NCBI GenBank assembly: GCA_034620365.1
Contig: JAQGEQ010000071.1
Coordinates: forward strand, 620,001 to 684,000
Origin: Pegea sp. RAD2-039
Taxonomy: Eukaryota > Chordata > Thaliacea > Salpida > Salpidae
DNA length: 64,000 nt
Direction: 5' to 3'
The notes beneath the pieces are model-generated. The model saw only the letters and a list, made by a program, of their open reading frames with translations. It had not been told where the DNA came from and made no database searches. Both the position numbers and the translations under genes were made by a program. Below, piece by piece: positions 1 through 11,074 of the stretch (within the stretch, counting starts at the first letter, position 1; the number at the start of each line of letters is the position of its first letter).

Positions 1-2426
1 GAATTAGATAAACCTATTCCTTATTGGCTCAGAGATGATAACATCTGAATTTTATTGTCTTCTCGTTAAACAAGTGATGATGAACTGACTTCAATCTGTT
101 TATTATCTGAAATACAATTGATAAAACAATCAATTGTTTCTTTTCCATTTCGAAATTATTTACTTCATTTTGAAGTTATATTATTCTTACGGATTTTTCG
201 ACTTGAGTAATTTTTGCTCTGTCATCAAATAATAGCACTTTAGTTGTTTAACTTTTATTGTTATAATTCATTTTACAAATTTACTTTCTCGTCAAATTTC
301 AATACAGTACATTTTTATTCATACTTTTCAACTGGAATTCCTCAAGCTAATTTTATTTTAGGTTGTTACGTTAAAAATCAACTTTTTTTCATTTTTTTCC
401 ATCTCATTGTTGCCTTTCACCAAAACTTGTTCAGCATACGATTGGTTAATATACAATTTGTTAACTTCATATTGTTATATGATTTAACTTTTCATTATGC
501 AAAAACTTTTGGTTAAAAGATTTAGAAAGATTTGAAGGAAAGACTTAATCAAGCACTGTTTGCAATTATAGTGGATTTATGAAATTTAATAAAAGTTGTC
601 AGAGGTTCTGCTGTTGATATTTATGTGTGCTGACACAGACACATGATGGTGTTATGATGAAGTCTTTTCTCAGACTACAAATTTCTGAACTTGTTCCTTC
701 TTAACTTTGTTACCCAACTTGAATTGAGTATTGTGCTATAAAGTTTTTACGAATAGAATTTGTTGTATTTTTTTTTGGTATCGTGTTTATTGTTGAGGAT
801 TTGGTAAATATATCGAAGCGTTGCCAAATAACAAAAGTTTCTATTTCATCCAATTACTGAAGTGATTTCGAACATTGATTTAGTTTCAACTGAAACAATC
901 CAACTCTGACGCTGAGGATTTTGTTAATTTGATCTGTGTATCAACAATATTTTCAAATTACTTTTTCGCATCATAATTTATTAACAGTTACTAACATTTC
1001 ACTATTTTCTACTCACTTGTTCTTGTTGGTCTGTTTTGTTCGCATCTTCTATTTCCTCTGCCAAATACATCAACGTTCGCCGCTGATGACTTTACTGGAG
1101 AGTATCTCTCTTTTAATCTGATCATCTAATGATGGTCATCTTTTATCTTTTAAGTTTGTTGTAAATGTTTTTATTTAAACGTTTTAGTTTCATTTTTTTT
1201 CTGATTATTATCGTATTAATAACAATATGTTGATTATTTTATTGTTGCTTTGAATTTCAATAAATTTAAACTAAACAATTATACCTCGTGTTTTTGCAAC
1301 TAATAACTTTGTTTCTGTTTATTTTTTGTTGATTAAATAAGTCTTATTGTCTAACATAAATGCTTAACTTACAAGCTTGTACGGGTGACTTATCCAGTGA
1401 ACGTCTAGAAGTTTTACTTGAAGCTTCTAACCATAAGTTACTTCCAAATTGAAACACATTTTTGTTGTTTTTACATTTTGTGTCTTTGAAATAATCTGTG
1501 TTACATCAAAACAAATAGGAGGTGAATAAATATTCTCTTTTAATCGTTCGTTTTCAACATGTTTCAGTGAACAGATCACATGAACGTCATTAAAAGCTAA
1601 TATCAATATATTTAGTAAATTAAATTTAAATTAAACCTAATTTGGTATTTAAGTGGTTTTCAGAGTTGTGAACGGCAGAGACCATAAACATTTTTCTAAG
1701 ATTTAAAGGAAAGTTCTTATTTTATAATGAACAAATAAATTTAAAGTTTTGTTGTAAAATCCTTAAAGTATAATCTTGTAGTTTTATTTGTCTAATATTT
1801 TGGACTTCTTTGAACATCCTGTTATTCTATCATTAAGCAGATTGAATTTTCAAAAATAGATTTTTCCAAAAATAATTTTTGTTCCATTAAAAATAATTAT
1901 TTTAATCTAAAGAGCAAAATTTCAAATAATAAAATTTATTTGTTACTCAATATCGATTGATGATAAATTATTGAAAATATATTGAATTTCAAAAACAATG
2001 TCACAAAAATCTTGAGTTTGGAACTGATGTTTTTATATCTATTATTAAATTGAATTATTTGATGAAAGCTTTCAAACAAATAGAGTAAAAGCAGAAATAT
2101 TTGATTTTTTTATTTTTTGTCTTTATTCATTGGTTCGTAGACAATCTTTTTTAAGATTTTTTACAATATGAGTTTAAATGATTTATAAATATTGCTAAAT
2201 TTTTGTTGACAAAAACAATTTGTTATGCTTAACATTTGAATTCATACACAATAGCAAGTTCATTTTTTGAAGACTAAAATGAAAACGAAATTAAATTTTA
2301 AGGTTGTACAAAATTAACTAAACAAGATATTCCACAGATAATTCAAATTTTAATTTGTTCTTGAGATTAAGCAAAAAAGTTTTTTTGCTGAATTACCAAA
2401 AATTTATAATAAAGTTTTTGAAGAAC
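1..2426. other. AT-rich intergenic DNA
   Basis: No exon with good splice sites or recognisable protein similarity was seen on either strand. The short open frames here are low-complexity, rich in Phe, Tyr and Leu, as expected by chance in T-rich DNA. Confidence 0.5.
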
Positions 2427-2505
2427 TCAATAAATTTGTGAGAATGTTTGTTGGCGAGAGCTGCTCTCTTCAGGCAACCTCTTTCCTGTTTACTCTAATA
2501 AATCA
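2427..2505 (+). mobile_element. LINE 3'-end fragment
   Basis: This short stretch matches the 3' terminal segment of the LINE copies at 4903-5765 and 5775-6030. It has the shared TGTGAGAATGT start, the GCGAGAG hairpin (stem 2456-2460 pairs with 2464-2468), the TCTTCAGGCA block and a terminal TAATAAATC. Only the last 80 bases or so of the element are present, so it is a heavily 5'-truncated insertion or a relic. Confidence 0.65.
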
Positions 2506-3289
2506 ATGTAATTCTGACATAATTCAAAAACAGCCAAATTCTAAAATTTTAGGTAATAAATGTTTATGTAAACGAAATGTTTGCTGAGTTTCAACATTAC
2601 AAACCTCTAAAGAAAATCCACATAATTATTAATTCTGTAAAAAACAATAATTACATGAATTTATAAAGAGCTTTGATTTATACAGAGCTTAAATCTTTAA
2701 GAAAATTAATTTTTTATTAAAAATTAATTCAAATATCAGTGATTCTGTATGAAGTTTTTATATCATCAGTTTTCTTACCTTTTTTGCTGCATACTTGTTA
2801 GTGGGCTAGCAAACTTGTAATAATAGTAGAAATGGTGGCTTCTATAAATTCGTGCGACAAGAAAATCTTTTTAAGAAATATTTTATTATTTTGTTTAAAC
2901 TTTTAGATCAATATTTTCCAATTTTGAAATTATTTGATTGTGAATTTCAGGTTGGTAAATACTAATTTACATAAATTGAAATGAATACCAAAATACTACA
3001 ATGATACAAAAACAGGTATTTAGTATATCTCAATTGATTTGTTGCATTTGTAGTCTTAAAAGATCTTGTAAGAATTTTATAGTGAATGTTTTTATATACA
3101 ATTCTTATTGATAATAACTCTTTAAAAGAGCTTTATTATAAAATGCACTCAACACGAACGATAACGATAATTAATTGAATCTTAAACGACAAGTAGAGCA
3201 TGTTCAAAAGTGTACTAAAATCACCATTAATGCCACCAAACTAAAAATTATTTTCATTCATAACACTTTGTAGGTACACTTTTTAATGA
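2506..3289. other. AT-rich spacer
   Basis: Nothing recognisable was seen between the LINE tail and the Gypsy remnant. No open frame looks coding. Confidence 0.4.
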
Positions 3290-4896
3290 TCTTGTGAACC
3301 ACCGAGCCTCTACGCCGCTGTTCCTCCTTCTCCTTGGATCGATGCTACAACTCCTGGTAATCAGACCGTTAAGACTTGTCGTTATTTCCACATCGAGAAC
3401 AAACTCGCCAAAATCATCCAACTCTCCATTCTCTTCCTTTTTGTCACTTTGAAGTTACAAAAGTAATTTCAAAATCCTGTGCATCAAAACGTGGGTGTCA
3501 GGCTAGATTCCTTAACAAAACCTTAAATTCTGCTCCATTTAGTTAACCAGTCCGAATGTACATCAAATTTAGCCTCCAGCAACCTTTTTTCTTACCTAAA
3601 GAATCTCGAGTGGAAAGTTTTGTTCATCAACGAAATACGAAGTGTCTGTCCAGCAGTATATCAGGCTTCTGTCACCTCTTTGATATTCTATTTCTTTGTT
3701 GTCGGCTGTCCAGTTGTAAAAGACTTTACCAACAATTTTGTCAGTAGCTTGAACGCCCTCATCTTAATAAGTAGATCAAACTCACTTTGCACACTATCGT
3801 CTCTTCCGCTTATGAAAACTTTTATGGAATTCATTGATATTACTAGAAAAACGCTCATATCATTTCAGTCGCGATTTGTTATTGCTTCCGCCTTCATCTT
3901 TGTAGTCAAGACCCTCCTTGATCCTTGGTCAGATCCAGTTAAAAATCTTCTTTAGTTTCTAGCTCGTAAAACAATACATCTTTTTCTGTTTTTCTCTTCT
4001 AGTGAATAATAAGGTGTGATCTGTTCATAATTAGAACATCTAGACCTCTTTTTTAATTTCTTATTACCTCTTCTTTGTTGTACAGATCGTGAAGCAGCAG
4101 ATACCCTTTCACTTTTTGTACGCGCTAAATTATAAGATGTATTCATCGTCATCAGAACATTTTGATTCTTCTATTGGTTCCTGATTAGAGCCAGTAGAAA
4201 CTATTCTCAATTCCTGAGGCTATAAAGTAGTAATGCTTTCCTTTTACAGCTCTTCTACCTTAGCTAATTCGTCATCCACAATACCTTGATTTAATTTTTA
4301 TAAAGCTTAGTAGCTCACATATACTCATAGCTTTGGGCGGCCATGGCATTAATCATTTTATTTCTATTTCCAACCGACTGATTTCTAGATGACGACATAT
4401 CAAGATCGACTGAATGACTATAATATTATTTCAGTTCACATCTAAAACATGTTCCCAATTTGGCACGACAGCTTTGTGCTTGTTTTTTAAGCTCTTGCAG
4501 ACTTTCTAACATAAACACCACCTTGTTATGACATTTAATAAAATAGTTTTTTAGTAACACCTCTACACAGAAGTCCTCCATGACAAACAGCTTCAAATTC
4601 TTGAACTGCTTGTTTAGTAGCTGTAGAACTACTCTGTAATTTTTTTTATTCTACAAACGTTGGACGACTGAGCCATTTACACATTAAATTGATTTTGAGC
4701 TTTGTGAATCTTCAAGCTTTTAGCAATTCTTTAACTTATAAGGCTCCTTGAGTATCCGGTACCAATGAGTACCATCAATACCTAGCCCTCTAGAGAGACA
4801 TCCACCATGGCCTTCGTATGTAAGCGGCGTTGAAACAAGTGAAAACTCAGCAGTTAGTCAGTTGTTCCTTTAGCATCTTCTACTCATTGCAGCCGA
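3290..4896 (-). mobile_element. Gypsy-like retroelement remnant (protease, second CCHC, basic tail)
   Basis: Read on the minus strand from about 4890 downwards, this is a decayed copy of the element also found at 38670-39760 and 51880-54420. The protease-like stretch (VLIGTGYSRSLI, near 4740-4830) comes first. The block VEVLL.NYFIK (near 4570-4600) follows and matches VEVILGRDFLK of the copy at 53.6 kb. Then comes a damaged zinc knuckle CFRCELK*YYSHSV (near 4400-4475) in place of CFRCGQRRHYSHSC. A basic tail ends in TGSDQGSRR...AEAITNRD, matching TGSNQKSIRR...KAITNGD of the better copy. Frameshifts and stops throughout show it is not functional. The stretch below about 3900 is assigned only by continuity. 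Its upstream end abuts the tail of the LINE at 4903. Confidence 0.6.
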
Positions 4897-4902
4897 TTTA
4901 TT

Positions 4903-5765
4903 TATTTATTTTATTTATTTATTTCAATAAATGCAAAGGAGGGTGCCTGAAGAGAGCACCTCTCGCTAACACACACTCTCACAAATAACATCTATTTAGC
5001 CAAAAATATAGAAAGTAAAAGATGTAACACATGGTATTTCGATAGCATTAAAACATTTAACAGTGAACAATTACATAGAATTATAGTAATATTAAAAAAA
5101 GGAAATATCACAGTTTAGAAATGGCAATGTTGGCAATATTATAACGGTTCAACTTCTGCTTGAACAACGCGAGTGATTCTGACATGACAATGTCTGATGG
5201 CAGCTGATTCCAAGTAATAATTGTGCGGTATGAGAAAAAATTCCATCCGATTAAAGTATCAGCTAATATGGGCTTATTAAGGTGTAATGTGTGTCGTCTG
5301 AGGGGATATAACTTGAGGGAAGGACAAATGGAAAAGAAATCATCAAACTGAGGGTCAATTAAATTGTGGATAATTTTGAAAATAAGAATTAAGTCGTATT
5401 TAATTCGTCGAATTTCCAAAGTATCTAAATTGAAAAGCTGAGACGATGTTTATAACTATCGTATTTAATATTAAGTTTCCTACATACCAATCTCGTAAAT
5501 GTTGCCTGAACTGATTCGATTTTTTTGATATCACCAACTTGATATGGCATCCATGCACTGACATGGTGTTCAAGAATTGGACGTACGTACAATTTGAAGA
5601 GGTTGATAAAGAAGTATGAATCCTTAGAATTTAAAGTCTTTATAATAAGGTAGAAAAGGTTGATTGATTTTGTAAAGATTTTGGAAACATAATTTTGCCA
5701 TTTAAAGTCAGAAGATAGAGTAATGCTAAGGTCTAGGACCGAAGATATTCGCGGAATAATAAATC
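4903..5765 (-). mobile_element. CR1/L2-like LINE, 5'-truncated, reverse transcriptase C-terminus
   Basis: The minus strand encodes the end of a non-LTR retrotransposon ORF2. A DLSITLSSDFKW motif near 5740 is followed by VRPILEHHVSAWMPY, IESVQATFTRLV, LDTLEIRRIKYDL, the H-x-L-x-L-x-K-P block and the terminal NFFSYRTIITWNQLPSDIV...LFKQKLNRY, with the stop at 5108. One apparent one-base frameshift lies near 5430-5440. A 3' UTR of about 200 bases follows, with a GAGAG/CTCTC hairpin at 4952-4964 and a terminal AATAAATAAATA repeat at 4903-4930. The motifs are those of CR1/L2-type LINEs; the clade is an inference. Confidence 0.85.
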
Positions 5766-5774
5766 TGTTTATTT

Positions 5775-6030
5775 ATAAAAGTTGAACCATTATAATATAG
5801 CCAACATTGTCATTTCTAAACTATGATTTTTTTCTCTTTTTTATATTATTAACATTCCATGTAATTGTTCACTGGATTATGCTTTGAGGACTACCGAAAT
5901 ACCATGTGTTACATTTTTTACTTTCTATATTTTTGACTAAATAAATGTTATTTGTGAGAATGTGTGTTAGCGAGAGGTACTCTCTCCAGGTACCCTCCTT
6001 TGCATTTATTGTAATAAATAAAAATACATA
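5775..6030 (+). mobile_element. LINE 3'-end copy in inverted orientation
   Basis: This plus-strand copy matches the 3' end of the preceding minus-strand LINE. It keeps the last codons of ORF2 (LNHYNIANIVISKL then stop, near 5783-5825), the whole 3' UTR, the hairpin GAGAG-GTA-CTCTC at 5972-5984 and the TAATAAATAAA tail. The 5'-truncated end lies back to back with the truncated end of the other copy. The pair therefore forms an imperfect inverted repeat of about 250 bases per arm. Confidence 0.8.
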
Positions 6031-7400
6031 TTAAGGTAGATTTTAATCGTTTACACTTCCAAACTTATTTATTTTGAGACTTTACCTAACTAGTCAAGTG
6101 TGTTGAGGATTCATTTGCATATCAAAGTTTTATCATTTATCAATTTTTTTTTTGTTTATATTCTGTAAGAATTAAATTTGATAAAACTCTAAGATTGGAA
6201 CGGATTTCGACAGCCTTAAGCACACTCTGTGTTATTTTATTTAAAAGAAGTACCAGAACTATTTATTATCAGATTTGTATTATCTCAGAAAAAAAAATCT
6301 TATGTCATAAGATTTAAAACTTGGCAAGAAATAATAAAAACAATAAAGGTGACTAAGTTATACGAAAACTGTGTATTCCAATCATTACTTAAGAAATTTT
6401 GTTTCCTGATTTTTAACACTTTAACAAGCTAAATGAAACAGCAAACTTCTTAATATAATTAATTATTCTCAATTATAAAGTAAGCTTTAACAACTTTCCT
6501 TAAGATTTTACACTAATCACTTGATGTCTGACAAATTTGACCCAATTTTTAGTATACAGGTTATAAGATAGTGGATGGAGTATTATTTTGTTGTCTTAGT
6601 GCAATCTACTAAATGCTACACTTGTTTTTCTTAAATATTGCTGGTTTTGATTTCATTGATAAATTCGGCAGGCATTACAATTTTTGTTTTATAGATAGTT
6701 ATATAAAATTACTTCTACATGAATTATAGTTTTTAAAATTCATAAGTTATTTGAATACAAAACTCAACACTAAATTATTAACTTTTAATTTTCGCGGTGA
6801 TTTGTAAAAAGTGTAAAATTTCCAAAAAATCTTTTAACATCCTTTCTGGGTTTATTTCAACTAACAATTATCTTCAGTAATATAAACTAGTGTCAATTTT
6901 TGAATTTTAGAGTTATTTAATAGTTTTATAGAGATAAATTGTGTTGTTCAATTTTTAAATAAATATAGGATATTAAAGCTTATATATACTTTGTTGCATT
7001 GTCAAAACAAATGGATATTTAAATATTACAAAAAAGTATAATGAATGATGTTTAGCAAAAAAAAATAATTATTTGATGTCAAAATTATTCGTTCAGCTGT
7101 TTGTAATCAATAAATTTGTATAAAACAGATCATAAAAAGATATATAATTGTATATATATAAACTTGTCTGAACTTTAATTATTTTACAATTAATTTTCCC
7201 CAAACTTTTATGATAAAAATATTGTTTTCCTACTAAATATATTTATAAATATATTTTATCTATAATCATATTATATATATTAGATATATTGTATTAGATA
7301 TATTATTAAACACTATAAAACTATTTTGTAATTTTCTAATAGCCCATATTTTTTGAAGGAATATTCTATTTTGCTAAAAAGCTATTTTTCAAACCATTTA
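6031..7400. other. AT-rich intergenic DNA upstream of USP39
   Basis: No coding exon was seen. Homopolymer and TA-rich runs (for example 7140-7310, with repeated TATAT and TTAGATATAT) occupy the part nearest the USP39 start. Any promoter or 5' UTR exon would lie here, but none can be picked out. Confidence 0.4.
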
Positions 7401-10251
7401 ATGGATGACATATCGATGAAAACAAATGGAAAGGAAGAAGATGTGAGACTTTTTCATGCTTCTTGTTTTTAGCACAAATGTCTAATATTGTTTGTTGTGA
7501 AAATCATTCAACAAATAATTGTTTAATCAACTCTGGTTATATTAAAACTATTTTTAAATGTTTTCTATCTTTGATAACTTTTTATAGTTTAGGTTTTCTT
7601 CAGCTTTCAAGTGTAAATTCTGATTTTAATAATTAAATAGTTAATGATAAAATCAAACCAAAACATAAATTTTTATTAAATTCTATAAACTTCCCTAACC
7701 TGTTTACAGATGGCTTACATCAATGATTAAAAACTATTATCCCTTAAGCTAAAAATGATAAATTAATTTATTAACATATTTTATAATTATGTTTTATAGA
7801 CTACATTAAAAAGAAAGAATAATGATGAAGCCCCAGAGATGCATCTACTTTCCAAGAAGTCTAATATTGAAGCTGCTGACAAAAAAGCTATAGTTGAATC
7901 ATATTCATCAGAAGAAGAAGTAGATCTTCAAGATGAAGAGTCTGAAGTTGATAGAAGTAGAAGCTGTCCATATCTTGATACTATTAACAGGTTTTAATCA
8001 TCACATAATATTTCTATAAATGTTTCAAATAGATTTATTTTAAGAACATTTTTATTAAATTTTATAATTTATATATTTTTTAATTTGCTTTTTTGTAGGA
8101 GTATGTTGGATTTTGATTTTGAAAAACTTTGTTCTGTGTCTCTTTCACATCTTAACGTTTATGCTTGCTTGGTTTGTGGAAAGTATTTTCAAGTAACTTG
8201 CTTTTATGAAGCTAAAGATTTTTTATGAAATATTTTCAATTATAGGGAAGAGGTAGAAAATCATATGCTTACACCCATAGTGTTGAAGTTAATCATCACG
8301 TTTTTCTCAACCTTTTCACCTTGAAGTTTTATTGTCTTCCTGATAATTATCAAATTATTGATTCATCTTTAGAGGACATAACTGTAAGATTGATGGTTTT
8401 TTTTTATTTATTTATTAGATTATTTGGTATGTTTAATTAATTTGAATAATCTAAATAAGTATTGATTAGAAGATATGAGTAAGTTTAAATTGCTTGTTTT
8501 ATGTAAATATAAATTTAATTCGAAATAAAGATTTTTGTATTTTTTCACCAGTACGTGTTGAATCCGACATTTTCAAAGCAGCAGATAAGAAAGATGCAAA
8601 TTCTATCTAAACCTGTTCGGGCATATGATGGTACTACATACCTTCCAGGAATTGTTGGATTAAACAATATTAAAGCAAATGATTATTGCAATGTACTTTT
8701 GCAGGTATTTGTCTCTTTATTTGAAAACTGATACATTATTTAAAACGTATCTTCTTTACAGGCCTTGTCTAATGTACCTCCTTTGAGAAATTACTTCTTA
8801 AGAGAAGAAAGTTATTCACATATTAAAAGACCTCCTGGTGACGTCATGATTCTGCTATCTCAGAGGTGAACTAATTTCATGATTCAGATTTCTTTGTATT
8901 TTTAAAAAACTACCATCAAAAAGTTAGTTCTTTTGCTGCGCTATAATTTTACCAAATATATCTTCCCATCAAAGTTGTCATCTGATAATTTGTTCAAATA
9001 TTTTATCAGAAAATGACTTTTGATAATTAATAAAAGTTTTTCATCAACAGATTTGGTGAGCTTATCCGAAAGTTATGGAACCCGAGAAACTTCAAAGTAA
9101 TTCTTTTTTAATTCAGTTGCTGAAATTTATTTACTTGATTATCATCAGGCTCATGTTTCTCCACACGAGATGCTTCAGAGTATCGTTCTATGCTCAAAGA
9201 AGCGATTCCAAATCACCAAACAAGGAGACCCACTCGACTTGCTGGCATGGTTTCTCAACTCTTTGCATGTGGCTTTAAACGGAAACAAGAATCCCCGAAG
9301 CAGTAAGTTGCAAGCTGTAGATGAAAGTTGTTTGTAAGTAACAGTTGTCATCAGGTATCGTCACAAAGACTTTTCAAGGTGAGATGAAGATCTTTTCAAG
9401 GAAGATCCCTAGTCCTGAACTGGTGAGCTCTCGTCAACAACTTCTAAAAGATTCTCTTTTGATTTTTGATTCTGATTTAGACAGAAGACCAAAAAAGAAA
9501 ACTTCTGAGAACTTCAGAGTATCAGGAGAAAGTGTCTCTCTCCTCCTTTAGATACTTGACTCTTGATCTTCCTGCTGCTCCTCTTTACAAAGATGAACTT
9601 GAGCACAGCATCATCCCTCAAATTCCTCTTGCGAGTCTTCTTGCAAAGTTCAACGGATCTACTGAGAAGGTAGAGATAATCTACTATGATTCAACTAACT
9701 CGGATCTGATCTTCAGGAGTACAAAGGAAAGCGGGATTCAACGATGAAACGATTCATGTTGACACGTTTACCTCCTTATCTCATCTTTTACATCAAAAGA
9801 TTTACTAAAAATCTCTTTTATATTGAGAAGAATCCCACCATCGTCAACTTCCCCGTCAAGTAGGTCTCCCTTCCTTCGCCCAGATGCTTCATGACCTGTT
9901 TGTTGACAGAACTATCGACTTGGCGGACTGCCTGACTCCTGAGTGTCAAGAAGAAGACACATGTTATGATCTTGTGGCTAACATTGTTCATGATGGTGAC
10001 CCAAACGAAGGCAAAGGTTCATATCGAGTCCACATCCTTCACCAGGTCACTTGCTGCTTGTTAAAGCCACTTCTGGTGACAGAAATGTATTGTAGGGCTC
10101 AAACCAGTGGTACGAGATGCAGGATCTGCATGTGGTTGACATCTTGCCTCAAATGATTACTCTTTCTGAAGCTTATATCCAAATATGGGCGAGACGCAAA
10201 GGTGAAAAAGTTGACAAATCGGCAAACGGAGGCGGAGCGAAGATGAATTGA
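7401..10251 (+). CDS. USP39: USP39 / Sad1-type snRNP assembly factor (inactive ubiquitin protease)
   Basis: Thirteen coding exons join in frame: 7401-7442, 7800-7990, 8099-8192, 8246-8383, 8552-8704, 8762-8865, 9051-9096, 9149-9302, 9355-9422, 9481-9669, 9717-9859, 9910-10045 and 10096-10251. They give 537 residues against 565 in human USP39. An acidic N-terminus leads into a UBP zinc finger (SRSCPYLDTINR, LCSVSLSHLNVYACLVCGKYF, then His residues). A USP-fold domain follows with TTYLPGIVGLNNIKANDY, RPPGD.M, SPHEMLQ, LTLDLPAAPLYKDE and ITLSEAYIQIW. In active proteases a Cys sits where this protein has Asp (about residue 199, KANDYCN), as in known USP39. It should therefore be catalytically dead and act in assembling the U4/U6.U5 tri-snRNP. 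Most introns after exon 5 are only about 47-58 bases. The start is the first ATG of an acidic leader; an upstream exon cannot be excluded. It is convergent with EIF2B2. Confidence 0.95.
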
Positions 10252-10489
10252 AAGATGAATTGGGAATGTAGATAGAGTTGCGCTAGTAAATGTAAATCAA
10301 TCGCATTTAATAAATAAAAACTTATTCGATTTTCAGTTGTATAAAATGTGATCAGAGGTTGTTTCAATCATTTATATAAATCTAAAAAAAGAAGTTTATT
10401 GAATTAAACTGAACTTAAAATGATAAAAACTCGAATATCAATAAGTTGTTGAAAACACTAAAAGATTTTCTCTAAATATCTGGGGCTTT

Positions 10490-10660
10490 AATTTGTCGAT
10501 CTGGTGGCAGCTCGTGCGACGCCAGCTGCATTTGTTCTTGGGGTAGAGAGTGGAATCCGGCGGCAGGATCAACAACTAGGTCTCCATAATTTCTGCCCTG
10601 GTATATATAAACATGGTCGTTCTCGCTCGAAGCAAGTGATTGACCAGAGAAATGTATAAG
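10490..10660 (+). repeat. tRNA-derived SINE family, partial (3' body only)
   Basis: The block GCGACGCCAGCTG, the GAGAGTGGAATCC block and CAACAACTAGGTCTCCATAATTTCTGC match the body of the SINEs at 14125-14477 (reverse strand) and 52075-52470. The tRNA-like head is absent. It sits between the convergent ends of USP39 and EIF2B2; nothing else is visible in that 820-base gap. Confidence 0.7.
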
Positions 10661-11074
10661 TTCACACCTTGTGGGCTGGATTCTGAGATGCCAGTTCACA
10701 GATCAGTTTTCTACAACGTGTTGAGCTGTTTGAAGTTTTAGACTTTAAGTCTGCAGCTCTCCACAATTTTAAGATTGAAATGTGGCTTCCAACCTCAAAA
10801 AGTCTCAAAAAAATACTTTCTAATCGTTTCTACTTGAATCATATATTTTTTGGTCGCTACTTCTGTCTCTTCAAGAAATAATTTCTTGAAATTATTACAT
10901 TTCTCATTAATTTATTTTTAAATAAAACTTTTATTTTCTTTTAAAAATCTTAATCTTCACCAAAACCAAATAGGTAAACAGAAAAAGTCCTGATATAAGA
11001 CCAGCAAAACCACCAAAACAAATAATTTCTCGCACAACCAAGTACTGCAAAGAAGCAATTTCAAGATGAGGAAA

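Noticed and set aside
244..516. Plus-strand ORF of 90 codons rich in Phe, Tyr and Asn
   Set aside because: Low-complexity translation of T-rich DNA, with no ATG start and no similarity.
4903..4930. ATTT tandem run as an independent microsatellite
   Set aside because: It is the 3' tail of the adjacent minus-strand LINE, as the other LINE copies show.
10472..10699. Minus-strand ORF of 75 codons downstream of USP39
   Set aside because: It lies antisense across the SINE body shared with three other loci, so it is not a gene.
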